Positions 53,899-61,529 of a DNA stretch of 64,000 bases are shown one piece after another (positions within the stretch are counted from its first letter, which is position 1; each line of letters starts with the position of its first letter). A program made the translations under genes and the position numbers. The DNA lies in contig NZ_LIPF01000003.1 in the NCBI RefSeq assembly GCF_001905385.1, positions 434,001 through 498,000 of the forward strand, written 5' to 3'. Under the pieces are notes generated by a model that made no database searches, had not been told where the DNA came from, and saw only the letters and a list, made by a program, of their open reading frames with translations. This DNA is from Streptomyces sp. CB02414. Its GTDB lineage: Bacteria > Actinomycetota > Actinomycetes > Streptomycetales > Streptomycetaceae.

Positions 53899-54867
53899 GT
53901 GGATGGCGACGGAACGAGTACGCAGGCGCCGCTGTGGCTTCTCAGTGACGACGGCAATGAGGCAGACCCCGACCCCGACCTGGCTGCTGTGAGGCGTTAC
54001 CTCCTTGCGGCCGATCCGGACGGCCGCAGGATGGCCGCAGCTGTCCGGCGGAGCATCGACATGCTGCTGGACGGCCAGCACACAGGCCGTTACCGCTGGG
54101 ATCAGCTGTACAAGACGGAGAAGGCGCACCTAGGCACGCTGATCGAGATCAACCTGCAGCGCGAGTTCGGGTTCGCCGACGGCCGCGACATGGACTACTC
54201 GATCGTCGGGACCGACGTCGACTGCAAGTACTCCCAGACCCTGGGCGCCTGGATGATCCCCCCGGAGGCGCTCGGCCACCTGCTGCTTGTGGTGTGGGCC
54301 AGCGATGAGCGGTCGAGCTGGTCCGCCGGCTTGGTGCGCGCCCTGCCTGAGCGGCTGAACAACGGCGGCAACCGGGATGCCAAGAAGACGCTGAACGCAG
54401 CGGGGCGCCAGGCAGTGACGTGGCTTTTCGACCGGGCTCCGCTCCAGGAGAACATGCTGCTGAGGTTGTCCGAACCGGATATCGACGCGATCTTCTCCCA
54501 CAAGAGCGGGCAGCGGAGGGTGGACGAGCTCTTCCTGCGTGCCCATGGACGGCGCGTCAGCCGGACCGTCGTCGCGACCGTGGCCATGCAGGAGGACTAC
54601 ATGAAGCGGGTCCGCTACAACGGAGGGTCGCGTTCGCGGCTCCAACCCCGTGGCATCGTTATCCTTGGCCACTACTCCAGCCACGGCCGGATCGCTGAAG
54701 CACTCGGTTTGCCGGTGCCCGGACCGGGCGAGTCTGTAAGCGCTCGGCTCGCTGAGGCGCGGCCCGAGCACGGTGCGGCTCCGCGGGTGGAACTCGATGG
54801 GCGGGAGTGGGTCCTCGCCGGGCCTGCCGATCCAGAACAGGCTGTACCGAAGCTGCCGGAGATATGA
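53899..54867 (+). CDS. NaeI-family type II restriction endonuclease
   Basis: A 322-residue endonuclease. The active-site pattern fits NaeI with a constant offset of 13: Glu83 (LIEINLQ), Asp99 (RDMDYS), Asp108 and Lys110 (GTDVDCKYSQ), against Glu70, Asp86, Asp95, Lys97 in NaeI. Leu56 in LLDGQ stands where NaeI has Leu43, the residue whose change to Lys is known to give topoisomerase activity. The C-terminal part is the second DNA-binding (CAP-like) domain. Expected target is GCCGGC. GTG 53899 has a weak ribosome site. Its stop overlaps the vsr-type ATG (ATGA). Confidence 0.93.
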   Translation: MDGDGTSTQAPLWLLSDDGNEADPDPDLAAVRRYLLAADPDGRRMAAAVRRSIDMLLDGQHTGRYRWDQLYKTEKAHLGTLIEINLQREFGFADGRDMDYSIVGTDVDCKYSQTLGAWMIPPEALGHLLLVVWASDERSSWSAGLVRALPERLNNGGNRDAKKTLNAAGRQAVTWLFDRAPLQENMLLRLSEPDIDAIFSHKSGQRRVDELFLRAHGRRVSRTVVATVAMQEDYMKRVRYNGGSRSRLQPRGIVILGHYSSHGRIAEALGLPVPGPGESVSARLAEARPEHGAAPRVELDGREWVLAGPADPEQAVPKLPEI

Positions 54868-55403
54868 GCGAGAAGGAAGCAGCGGGCGAGCTCCCGCAGT
54901 GGCAACCCCCTAAAGGTTCGTGGGCCTCGTCGGCGGCGAACCGGAGGAGCATGCTCGGCAACCGGAACCGCGACACCGCGCCGGAGCTGCTCCTGCGCTC
55001 CTTGGTGCATGCTGCGGGGCTCCGCTACCGCGTCGCTGCCAAACCGCTTCCGAAGATGCGCCGGACGGCTGACATGGTCTTCCGCCCAGTGAAGGTGGCT
55101 GTCTTCATCGATGGCTGCTTCTGGCACGCCTGCCCGGAGCACTTCGTCATGCCCAAGACCAACCGGCCGTATTGGGAGGACAAGATCGGCCGTAACGTCC
55201 AGCGCGACCGCGATACGGACGACCGCCTCAGTGAGGCCGGCTGGCTGGTGCTCCGCTTCTGGGAGCATCTCGACCCGGAGACGTGCGCCCGCACTGTCGT
55301 CGACGCGGTCACCACGCGGCGGCAGGAGGCTGCGGCGCTGAAGGGCCGAGGCAAGCCGACCCTGCCGTCGGGCGGCGAAGGGCGTGGCGCAGCGGTCAGC
55401 TGA
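54864..55403 (+). CDS. Very short patch repair endonuclease (Vsr type)
   Basis: A 179-residue endonuclease nicking next to T:G mismatches arising by deamination of 5-methylcytosine. It has SMLGNRNRDTAPELLLRSLVHAAGLRYR, RTADMVF (Asp70), FIDGCFWHACPEH (His88, His93), TNRPYWEDKIGRNVQRDRDTDDRLSEAGWLVLRFWEH, all Vsr signatures; Asp70, His88 and His93 correspond to Asp51, His64 and His69 of the E. coli protein. The ATG overlaps the NaeI stop by four bases. Its 3' end overlaps the methyltransferase gene by eight bases on the opposite strand. Confidence 0.94.
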   Translation: MSEKEAAGELPQWQPPKGSWASSAANRRSMLGNRNRDTAPELLLRSLVHAAGLRYRVAAKPLPKMRRTADMVFRPVKVAVFIDGCFWHACPEHFVMPKTNRPYWEDKIGRNVQRDRDTDDRLSEAGWLVLRFWEHLDPETCARTVVDAVTTRRQEAAALKGRGKPTLPSGGEGRGAAVS

Positions 55404-56685
55404 TCTTTGCCTGGTTCACCGCGAAGAGCTCATGCCGCTGATGGCCTTCCTGCCCGACGAATGCCCTGAATTCACCGAGTTGGTAGCCCAGCGCACCGCT
55501 GGAGCGCGGGACGCGCGTGATGATGAAGTCCCGCTCCAAGTGGGCGAGATGCCTTTCGACTTCTGGCTCGGACAGGTGCTGCCCGTACTTCTCCAGCCGC
55601 TTGATGATCTGATCGATGCCGAGCGGACGCTCCATGCCGCGGAGCAGCTTGTACACCGGGTCGTGGACCGTCTCAGTCGTCTCCACGAGCTGATTCCGCT
55701 CGCCTTCCTTCCGCAGAGCTCGGGCGATGGATCGGCCGACAGCCTCCGCGACAGGCGGCGGGAAGGCGTTGCCCACCTGCCGGTAGGTGGTTGTCTTGCG
55801 CCCTTCGAAGAACCACTTGTCTTCGGGCTTCCACCCTTGGATGCGCGCGACCATCTCGACGGTGAGTTTGGGCCCGGGCTTGCCTGCGGCAGGCTTCCAG
55901 CCTGGTTCGGGGGCTTCGTTTGCGACGCCCATGGCATCTACCCCGAGTTTTGCCCAGGCTGCCTTGGCCCGGGTCGGGCCGAGGTCCGCGCCACCGTGCT
56001 TCTTCGAGCCGCCCACGATGGTGGGCGCGATGTCGTCTGCTCCGTTGGCCCAGGCTTTGGCACCTTCCCAGCCCTTGGCCGCCATCAAGCCCTCAAGCGC
56101 CGCCCCCACGGTCAGACGGGCATCGGGGCGTTCCTCCGGCCAGGCGAAATACTCTGCGTACTCAGGGAGAAGCGCTACGAGCACGAAGCGCGGGCGGAGC
56201 TGGGGGACGCCGAAGTCAGAAGCATGGAGCAGCTTCCACTGCGCTGCATAGCCTGCACTCTGCAAGGTGTCCAGGACGTTCTGGCGATATGCCGCGAAGC
56301 GGTTGGCGCTCAGCCCTCGGACGTTCTCCAGCAGGAGCGCCTTAGGCCGAACCCGCTCGGCGAGGTTGACCGCCCAGGCGAACAGATCGCGCTCGTCCGT
56401 TGCACCGAGCTGCTTGCCCGCGATGGTGAACGGGGGGCATGGGACACCGCCTGCGAGCAGGTCCAGCTGCTCGCCGTTCACGGTGCGATAGTCCTCGGGG
56501 GTCCACGTTCCGGGATCTGCTACATCACCTTCCACCACGTGCCAGGCCGGACGGTTCCGGCGAAGCGTGGCGGCGGCATTTGCGTCGAGCTCTACCGCCA
56601 GGGCGTGCTCGAAGCCTGCGCGCTCCAAACCGAGCGCCTGGCCACCCGCTCCCGCGCAGATCTCGACCACATGCAGATCCGTCAT
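55396..56685 (-). CDS. DNA (cytosine-5) methyltransferase, NaeI-cognate
   Basis: A 429-residue methylase. Motif I is VVEICAGAGGQALGLERAGFE (6-26), motif IV has the catalytic Cys83 in GGVPCPPFTIAG (PCPPF where PCQPF is usual), motif VI is ENV (120-122), motif VIII QLRPRFVL, motif X RQVGNAFPPPVAEAVG. A further 97 residues (about 333-429: VYKLLRGMERPLGIDQIIKRLEKYGQ, EVERHLAHLERDFIITRVP) look like an added winged helix. ATG 56685. It lies opposite to nae/vsr genes, with convergent overlap, and presumably protects GCCGGC. Confidence 0.93.
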   Translation of the reverse strand: MTDLHVVEICAGAGGQALGLERAGFEHALAVELDANAAATLRRNRPAWHVVEGDVADPGTWTPEDYRTVNGEQLDLLAGGVPCPPFTIAGKQLGATDERDLFAWAVNLAERVRPKALLLENVRGLSANRFAAYRQNVLDTLQSAGYAAQWKLLHASDFGVPQLRPRFVLVALLPEYAEYFAWPEERPDARLTVGAALEGLMAAKGWEGAKAWANGADDIAPTIVGGSKKHGGADLGPTRAKAAWAKLGVDAMGVANEAPEPGWKPAAGKPGPKLTVEMVARIQGWKPEDKWFFEGRKTTTYRQVGNAFPPPVAEAVGRSIARALRKEGERNQLVETTETVHDPVYKLLRGMERPLGIDQIIKRLEKYGQHLSEPEVERHLAHLERDFIITRVPRSSGALGYQLGEFRAFVGQEGHQRHELFAVNQAKIS

Positions 56686-57152
56686 TCGTCCTCCATACAC
56701 GCGCACTGCCCACCGCCTGCTCGGCTGCCCTCGGCAGGCCGGACTCGAACGTGCGAACGAGTCCGTCTGTCGCACGAACATCCCAGCTGCGCGGCAGGAA
56801 GTCCACCGAGACTGGGATGTACAGCTGACCGCGAACGCGACCAGTGGGAATGGCCAGTGTAAAGGGCTGGAACCCTGCGGTCCGGGGCTCGCAGGACGGT
56901 TGTGCAAGAGAAGTAAAGGATCGCCGTCCGGAAGCGGCTCACCTGCGGCTTTCCCGCTTCGCGCCGCGGTTCGGCGATCGCTGCTACCAGTGCGCAGGCC
57001 ATTCGCCGTGGATACCCGCGGTAGCGGGGCAGGCTGCCGCACCTTGCGCAGTGGGGTGCAGTCAGGCGCAGCGGTCCAGATGCATGGCGGGCATCCTCGG
57101 TGAGGGCGGCACCGTAAGCCCTGCGAAAGGCTGGGAGCAGGCGGTCCTCTAG
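56686..57152. promoter_or_regulatory. 467-bp gap upstream of the methyltransferase gene
   Basis: No gene is supported on either strand; candidate frames have mixed composition. It should carry the methyltransferase promoter. GGACTCG (56741-56747) / CGAGTCC (56758-56764) is a perfect inverted repeat 56 bases before the methyltransferase start, flanked by a GTGCG/CGCAC pair. The CGTTCGAGTCC on the minus strand resembles a tRNA T loop but no tRNA folds. Confidence 0.5.
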
Positions 57153-57851
57153 TCAGGTCCCGAACAGCCAGCGCTCGATCTCATCGGCGCCAATGCGGCG
57201 CCCGAGCTGCTGACTTTCCTCCTGGGCCCAGCGCTGCAGCAGTGCGCAGTATCGGGCGTAGGTACTGGTCGGCCATTCGCTGCTGCCGAGCGAGTCCCAC
57301 TGGCAGGCCGTTCTGAGCGTCTTGGCGACACGGGAGTCCAAGATCGAGCACGGGTGGTCCAGGGCGCCGCCGCCGACGAAATACAGGACCTTGGTCGAGA
57401 AGGCCGGGCCCAGGTGTGCGATGGCGTTGCGGCCTCCTGGGCGCAGAGCTTCGTAAGCCTGCCCCGGATCTTCGCGGGCCGCCAGTAGGGCCTGGCGAAG
57501 AGCCGCCGTAGCCGATGGCAGGCCATCCGCCACAGCTTGGATGCGCTTGCGGTTGTGGCGGAGCTTCATGCCGCTGCCCCAGGCAAGGATCCGCCACAGG
57601 AATCGCAGCAGCTCCTCCTCCGACTCCAAATCGAGGCTGGCTGCATGCGCGAAGAGGTCGCCCCGGCTGAGATGCGTGGTGCCTGGGCCGGTTACGGGAG
57701 CGCCAGGCAGGTGAGCGGCGGCTACCTCGGAGTTCCACCAGTGGGCAGGTATGGCAATGGTGTGATCGTCGATCCGCTCTGACCGCTGCTGGGCAAGAGC
57801 CTCACGGCACGCGTGTGGCAACTGCAAGCGAGACAGGTCGGTGGGTGTCAT
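57153..57851 (-). CDS. OGG-fold (8-oxoguanine glycosylase-like) HhH DNA glycosylase
   Basis: A 232-residue protein. Helix-hairpin-helix-type region: FLWRILAWGSGMKLRHNRKRIQAV, ALRPGGRNAIAHLGPAFSTKVLYFVGGG, then CSILDSRVAKTLR. Lys154 in FSTKVLYF and Asp172 in ILDSRVA, 18 residues apart, match hOGG1 Lys249 and Asp268 in order and spacing (19). So it is probably a base-excising glycosylase/lyase. ATG 57851 lies three bases from a 12-bp hairpin that contains its ribosome-binding sequence. It is upstream of the methyltransferase on the same strand. Confidence 0.72.
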   Translation of the reverse strand: MTPTDLSRLQLPHACREALAQQRSERIDDHTIAIPAHWWNSEVAAAHLPGAPVTGPGTTHLSRGDLFAHAASLDLESEEELLRFLWRILAWGSGMKLRHNRKRIQAVADGLPSATAALRQALLAAREDPGQAYEALRPGGRNAIAHLGPAFSTKVLYFVGGGALDHPCSILDSRVAKTLRTACQWDSLGSSEWPTSTYARYCALLQRWAQEESQQLGRRIGADEIERWLFGT

Positions 57852-57854
57852 GCA

Positions 57855-57888
57855 GCCATCCTGCCCGGCTACGGGCGGGCAGGATGGC
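57855..57888 (-). promoter_or_regulatory. 12-bp hairpin covering the glycosylase ribosome-binding site
   Basis: GCCATCCTGCCC (57855-57866) pairs perfectly with GGGCAGGATGGC (57877-57888). On the minus strand the arm nearest the start reads GGGCAGGATGGC, three bases before ATG, so the AGGA is sequestered. It also makes a three-codon upstream frame (ATG GCT GCA TGA) whose stop overlaps the glycosylase ATG. Confidence 0.65.
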
Positions 57889-58101
57889 GACTCTGGTACT
57901 CCCGCTTGCTGTGGGCTGCTCCTGCTGGATCCATCTGCGGGAAGCTCTGCGTAAGGCGCTGCCGGACGGATTCGGCTGTTGTCACCGCGATCAGGAGGCG
58001 GCTCAGCTGCACGGACTCTCTTCGCCAGCGTATGCGCGGCTGTGTGCACCTCCGCTCGGCAGGCCGCGGGCGCGGATCTGGAGCTTTCACGGGCTCCTGG
58101 G

Positions 58102-59457
58102 TCACTCGTCCCGGAGGCGGATGGCCAGGACTGTTCCGTCGGCTCGGACCGACACCGTATTCCAGTACTTCGATGTGCTGCGCGGCGGCCACTGTCCTCG
58201 CAGGTCGTGTACCTGGCGACGGTACTCGTTGACGTGTCCGCGGTGGAGATGCGTGTAGAGGCTTCTCTCCAGGCCGGAGAAGGCTTCTACCCGGGTGCCG
58301 TTGAGGCGGTAGATGTGATCGGTGCCGACGAAGTCGATGTCGTGGATGCGGTGCTCCGCGTCTCGCAGTCTGGCCGTGCCGGCATGGGTGTCGTGCTGGA
58401 AGTACCGTCGCCCTTGTTCCTTGGTCAGGTACTGAGCAGTGGGTTTGCCACCGCCGGTGAAGGCGGTGAGTGTGGCTGCTTCCGTCCGGGCCAGCACGAC
58501 GCTGAACCATGCGAAGGACTCGGGCTGTACCTGGAACCCGGGGATGGTCGCCATGTCGCCGTCGGTGGGCAGTACGACGTCGGGCATGAACTCTTCCTGC
58601 GTGAGTGCGAGGTCGAGGTCGATTCCCGGTTTCCCGTCGGGCGGGCGGAGCAGAGTTGTGCCCGGCGCTTCCAGAACGTGCAGGGCGAGACTCTCCTTGG
58701 CTGGGATTTCGGTACCTATGAGGAGGTAGGGGACAGTGCCGTAGGGGCCGATGTGGACTGACTCCACGTGGGCACTGGCGGTGCTGAGTTGCTTGTACAC
58801 CTGGTGGATGCTGCTGTGCGTCCCCTTCGAGGACATCAGGAAGATCTTGGACGGCTGTCCGGGTTGCCAGGCTTCGACGAAGAAGTGGGGGCGTCGCTGC
58901 AACGGTTCCGGGCGAGGCCCGGTGCCGGAGCTGCGCAGTGTCCAGCCGGCTTTGAGGGCGATGTCCGCCGGTATCACGGAGACCGAGTGGTCGGGGTATC
59001 GGGACCTGACTATGTGCTCGGCCAGCAGCGAGGCGAAGCCGGTGCCGATCTCTCCGGACTGCGTGGCTTTGTAGAAGCGCAGGAGGTCGCGTCCCTCGGA
59101 CGACAACTGCAGGAATCGCCCCCTGTTCGCCTCGAGTGCCTGGCTGTAGCGCAGGCTGCCCCAGTGCTCGGCGAGTCCTCGGCCGGCTCCCTGACGGGCC
59201 GCGGCAGAGCCAAGGCCGATGGCGTGCAGGACTTGCCAAGGGGTGAGTGACAGGGATCGCGGCGCTTTCCGGACGGCTCTGTAGTCGGTGCGCCTGCGCA
59301 GCGGGCCCCGGCCGTCCTCCGCACGCTTCTTGTCTTCGTCTGAAGCCGCCTTGTTGACCTCGGCAGCGAGTTCGTGAGACGAGCGGACCTGAATGTTGGA
59401 GGTGGTGCTCAGTTCGTCCAAGATCTCGGTGACGGTTTTGGTTCCGTCATCGTTCAC
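58102..59457 (-). CDS. Uncharacterised 451-residue protein of the defence locus
   Basis: I do not recognise the family. The N-terminal 60 residues are charged (KKRAEDGRGPLRRRTDYRAVRK). A mid region (about 125-260) has GTGFASLLAEHIVRSRYPDHSVSV, RPHFFVEAWQPGQPSKIFLMSSKG and PYLLIGTEIPAKESLALHVLEAPG, which has the strand-helix spacing of PD-(D/E)xK-like nucleases but with SSK where E/DxK is expected. The C-terminus (YLTKEQGRRYFQHDTHAGTARLRDAEHRIHDIDFVGTDHIYRLNG) is beta-rich. No signal or membrane segment. ATG 59457. The 250-bp gap to the glycosylase gene suggests a separate promoter for that gene. Confidence 0.75.
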   Translation of the reverse strand: MNDDGTKTVTEILDELSTTSNIQVRSSHELAAEVNKAASDEDKKRAEDGRGPLRRRTDYRAVRKAPRSLSLTPWQVLHAIGLGSAAARQGAGRGLAEHWGSLRYSQALEANRGRFLQLSSEGRDLLRFYKATQSGEIGTGFASLLAEHIVRSRYPDHSVSVIPADIALKAGWTLRSSGTGPRPEPLQRRPHFFVEAWQPGQPSKIFLMSSKGTHSSIHQVYKQLSTASAHVESVHIGPYGTVPYLLIGTEIPAKESLALHVLEAPGTTLLRPPDGKPGIDLDLALTQEEFMPDVVLPTDGDMATIPGFQVQPESFAWFSVVLARTEAATLTAFTGGGKPTAQYLTKEQGRRYFQHDTHAGTARLRDAEHRIHDIDFVGTDHIYRLNGTRVEAFSGLERSLYTHLHRGHVNEYRRQVHDLRGQWPPRSTSKYWNTVSVRADGTVLAIRLRDE

Positions 59458-59730
59458 CGGCGCCCCCTCTGTCGAAGCCGTGTGGTGTGAGCCGTTGGAC
59501 GTTAGGAAAGTGCCGGGGAGCGCAACAAGTACGCACTAGGGGCGCACGAACGGATTCGGCCACGTCCTCCGGCTCAGTGCCATGTATCACCCGCAAGGCG
59601 CAGGTGCGTCGGCGCGTGAGGCCAGCGCCTGTCCCTTGTCCAGGTGTCCGAGCGAACGAAATCGGTCATTAGGTGAACGGCATCCCACTCGTAGTGCGGC
59701 GTGGATAGGGTTGATCGCGCTAGGTAATCG

Positions 59731-60456
59731 ATGGATCCTCGGACGGATGCCGAAGTGACAGTGCCCAACCCTTTCGCGCCGCCGCCGGAGAACGCGAACC
59801 GGTCGGCGTGGTCCCCGCTGGACGAGTATCTGTGGCACACGTGCGACATCCTCGCCGACCTGCTCGAAGGCTGCCTGGCTGACCGCCCCCTCGTCGCCAC
59901 AACCGCAAGACTGGACCAAGGGGACCGTGCGCTTGCCGTGGGCCCCGGTCAGCGCTCGACTTGGCGAGCCCTGGGAGACGGTCGTTACCAGCACAGCAAT
60001 GTGGTCGCCGTCGGCAGTCCTGCACTTGTCATCGGGAGTCTGGTGGGCTCAGCGTTGGGCAACTCCACGAGGCGCCGGCAGGCGGCGCGTGACGCGCAGC
60101 CACGGTGGGTGGTGGACGGATCAGGTGCAGTGACGCTCACGCCACGCAGGCTGCATTTCGCGAACTCGACGTGCGAACTCGACCTCGACTGGAGGGCGCT
60201 GAGCGCAATCGAACTCGTTGCTCCGGACACCTTCCAGACAAGCTTTATCAGCACGCGCGGCCAGCAGGTGATGACACGCGTGCACACGCCGTGGGCATCG
60301 CTCGCTTTCGTCGTTGCCGCGATCACGGCGTTTCCCGCACACCCGCGCTTGCTGAGCCGCGGCTGGCTACCGTCGGACTTTGAGCAGAGATGCGCCCTCT
60401 TGGGCCGGCCCTGTCGTCCGGCGGCTCAGCTCACTGCCGAGCGACGGGCCCACTGA
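59731..60456 (+). CDS. Hypothetical protein, possibly membrane-associated
   Basis: A 241-residue protein of unknown family. It contains VATTARLDQGDRALAVGPG, a hydrophobic stretch VAVGSPALVIGSLVGSALGN, then a PH/GRAM-like strand run (RWVVDGSGAVTLTPRRLHFANSTCELDLDWRALSAIELVAPDTFQTSFIS) and a second hydrophobic stretch LAFVVAAITAFPAHP. The PH-like reading is tentative. ATG 59731 has no clear ribosome site. The HD hydrolase gene begins seven bases after its stop, suggesting co-transcription. Confidence 0.65.
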   Translation: MDPRTDAEVTVPNPFAPPPENANRSAWSPLDEYLWHTCDILADLLEGCLADRPLVATTARLDQGDRALAVGPGQRSTWRALGDGRYQHSNVVAVGSPALVIGSLVGSALGNSTRRRQAARDAQPRWVVDGSGAVTLTPRRLHFANSTCELDLDWRALSAIELVAPDTFQTSFISTRGQQVMTRVHTPWASLAFVVAAITAFPAHPRLLSRGWLPSDFEQRCALLGRPCRPAAQLTAERRAH

Positions 60457-60462
60457 GGCGGG

Positions 60463-61074
60463 ATGGGGACCAATGCGACTGGCAGGCACTCGGCTGGGGA
60501 TGTAGAGGCCATGGGCGAGGAGATGGTGGGCTGGGCCACGCGAGTTGCGGCGGCTGAACTCGGGAATGTGCTCCCACGACGGTGGGCGCACAGCTGTGGA
60601 GTCGCAGCCCGGGCGGCCGAGGTCGGTCTGATCTTGGGGAAGGACGCTGACCTGCTGACCTCGGCCGCGATCCTGCATGACGTGGGATATGCGCCTCGCT
60701 TGGCGACCACCGGGTTCCATCCGCTCGATGGCGCGCGCTTCCTACGGGACGAGCACGGTGCCGACGAGAGGCTGATCTGCTTGGTAGCGAACCACTCGTT
60801 CGCGCTGCTGGAGGCGGAAGAACGGGGGCTGCGGGAGGAGTTGGCTAGGGAGTTCCCGTTGCTGGACGATCCGCTGTTGGTGGACGCCCTCGTGTATTGC
60901 GACATGACGACGACGCCCGACGGCGGCCGGACGATCGCGCGGGAACGGGTCGCGGAGATCGTCGGCCGTTATGGCGCGGACAGCGTGGTCGGTCGGTTCA
61001 TCCGGCGGGCGGCGCCGGAGATCTTCTCCTCTGTCGAGAGGATCGAGGCCGCTCTGGCGGCTCAGCCGAGGTAG
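60463..61074 (+). CDS. HD-domain phosphohydrolase
   Basis: A 203-residue protein of the HD superfamily: WAHSCGVAARAAEVGLIL (His43) and SAAILHDVGYAP (His72-Asp73), followed by FHPLDGARFLRDEH and a distal VDALVYCDMTTTPDGG with Asp; this is the H...HD...D metal set. Typical substrates are nucleotides or phosphate esters. ATG 60463 or ATG 60511 could start it. The 3' end overlaps the convergent Nudix gene by 13 bases. Confidence 0.87.
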   Translation: MGTNATGRHSAGDVEAMGEEMVGWATRVAAAELGNVLPRRWAHSCGVAARAAEVGLILGKDADLLTSAAILHDVGYAPRLATTGFHPLDGARFLRDEHGADERLICLVANHSFALLEAEERGLREELAREFPLLDDPLLVDALVYCDMTTTPDGGRTIARERVAEIVGRYGADSVVGRFIRRAAPEIFSSVERIEAALAAQPR

Positions 61075-61529
61075 GGATAGGTGCCGGCGAGGTAGTCGCC
61101 GATCTGCTGGCGCATGCTGGGGTGGATGTCGTACTGGTCCAGGTCGGCGGGTTGGACGAAGCGGACGCCGTCGGCCTCGTTGTTGATTGTGGGCTCACCG
61201 CCGACAGGGCGGCCGATGTAGGTGTTCTCGTACTGCTGGCGGATCTCGCCGTCGGTGTAGGCGACGATGTGGTTCGGGTTGGTGTAGACGCCGAGGAAGC
61301 CGGTGATCTCCGCGATGATGCCGGTCTCCTCCAGGCACTCGCGGACCGCGCACTGGGCCGCGGTCTCGCCGATGTCCTGGGCTCCGCCGGGGAGTGCCCA
61401 CTGTCCGGTGTCGCGGCGGCGCTGGAGGAGGATGGCGCCGGTCTCGTCGGCGACGAGCAGGTTGCTGGCCGGGATGAGGGTGTTCGCTTTCGGCGCGGCC
61501 GGGTCGTTGTAGTACTCAGTCCTGCCCAT
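61062..61529 (-). CDS. Nudix hydrolase
   Basis: A 155-residue protein with a complete Nudix box at 49-71: G-AQDIG-E-TAAQCAV-RE-CL-EE-T-GI. It starts with PKANTLIPASNLLVADETGAILLQRRRDTGQWALPGG and ends with VRFVQPADLDQYDIHPSMRQQIGDYL. The substrate is unknown. ATG 61529 has AGGAGAGGA upstream and overlaps the end of the XRE/DUF5919 gene by 14 bases on the same strand, so both are co-translated. A Nudix protein (Pif) gives immunity in pSAM2, also a tRNA-Pro element; homology to it is not shown here. Confidence 0.92.
   Translation of the reverse strand: MGRTEYYNDPAAPKANTLIPASNLLVADETGAILLQRRRDTGQWALPGGAQDIGETAAQCAVRECLEETGIIAEITGFLGVYTNPNHIVAYTDGEIRQQYENTYIGRPVGGEPTINNEADGVRFVQPADLDQYDIHPSMRQQIGDYLAGTYPYLG

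Noticed and set aside
56735..56770. A tRNA T-arm-like GTTCGAGTCC on the minus strand
   Set aside because: Stem pairing fails and no anticodon arm is found; treated as part of an inverted repeat.
49629..59457. BREX, DISARM or Dnd system
   Set aside because: No PglZ, BrxC, DrmA/DrmB or Dnd proteins are present; the helicase and methylase alone are not diagnostic.
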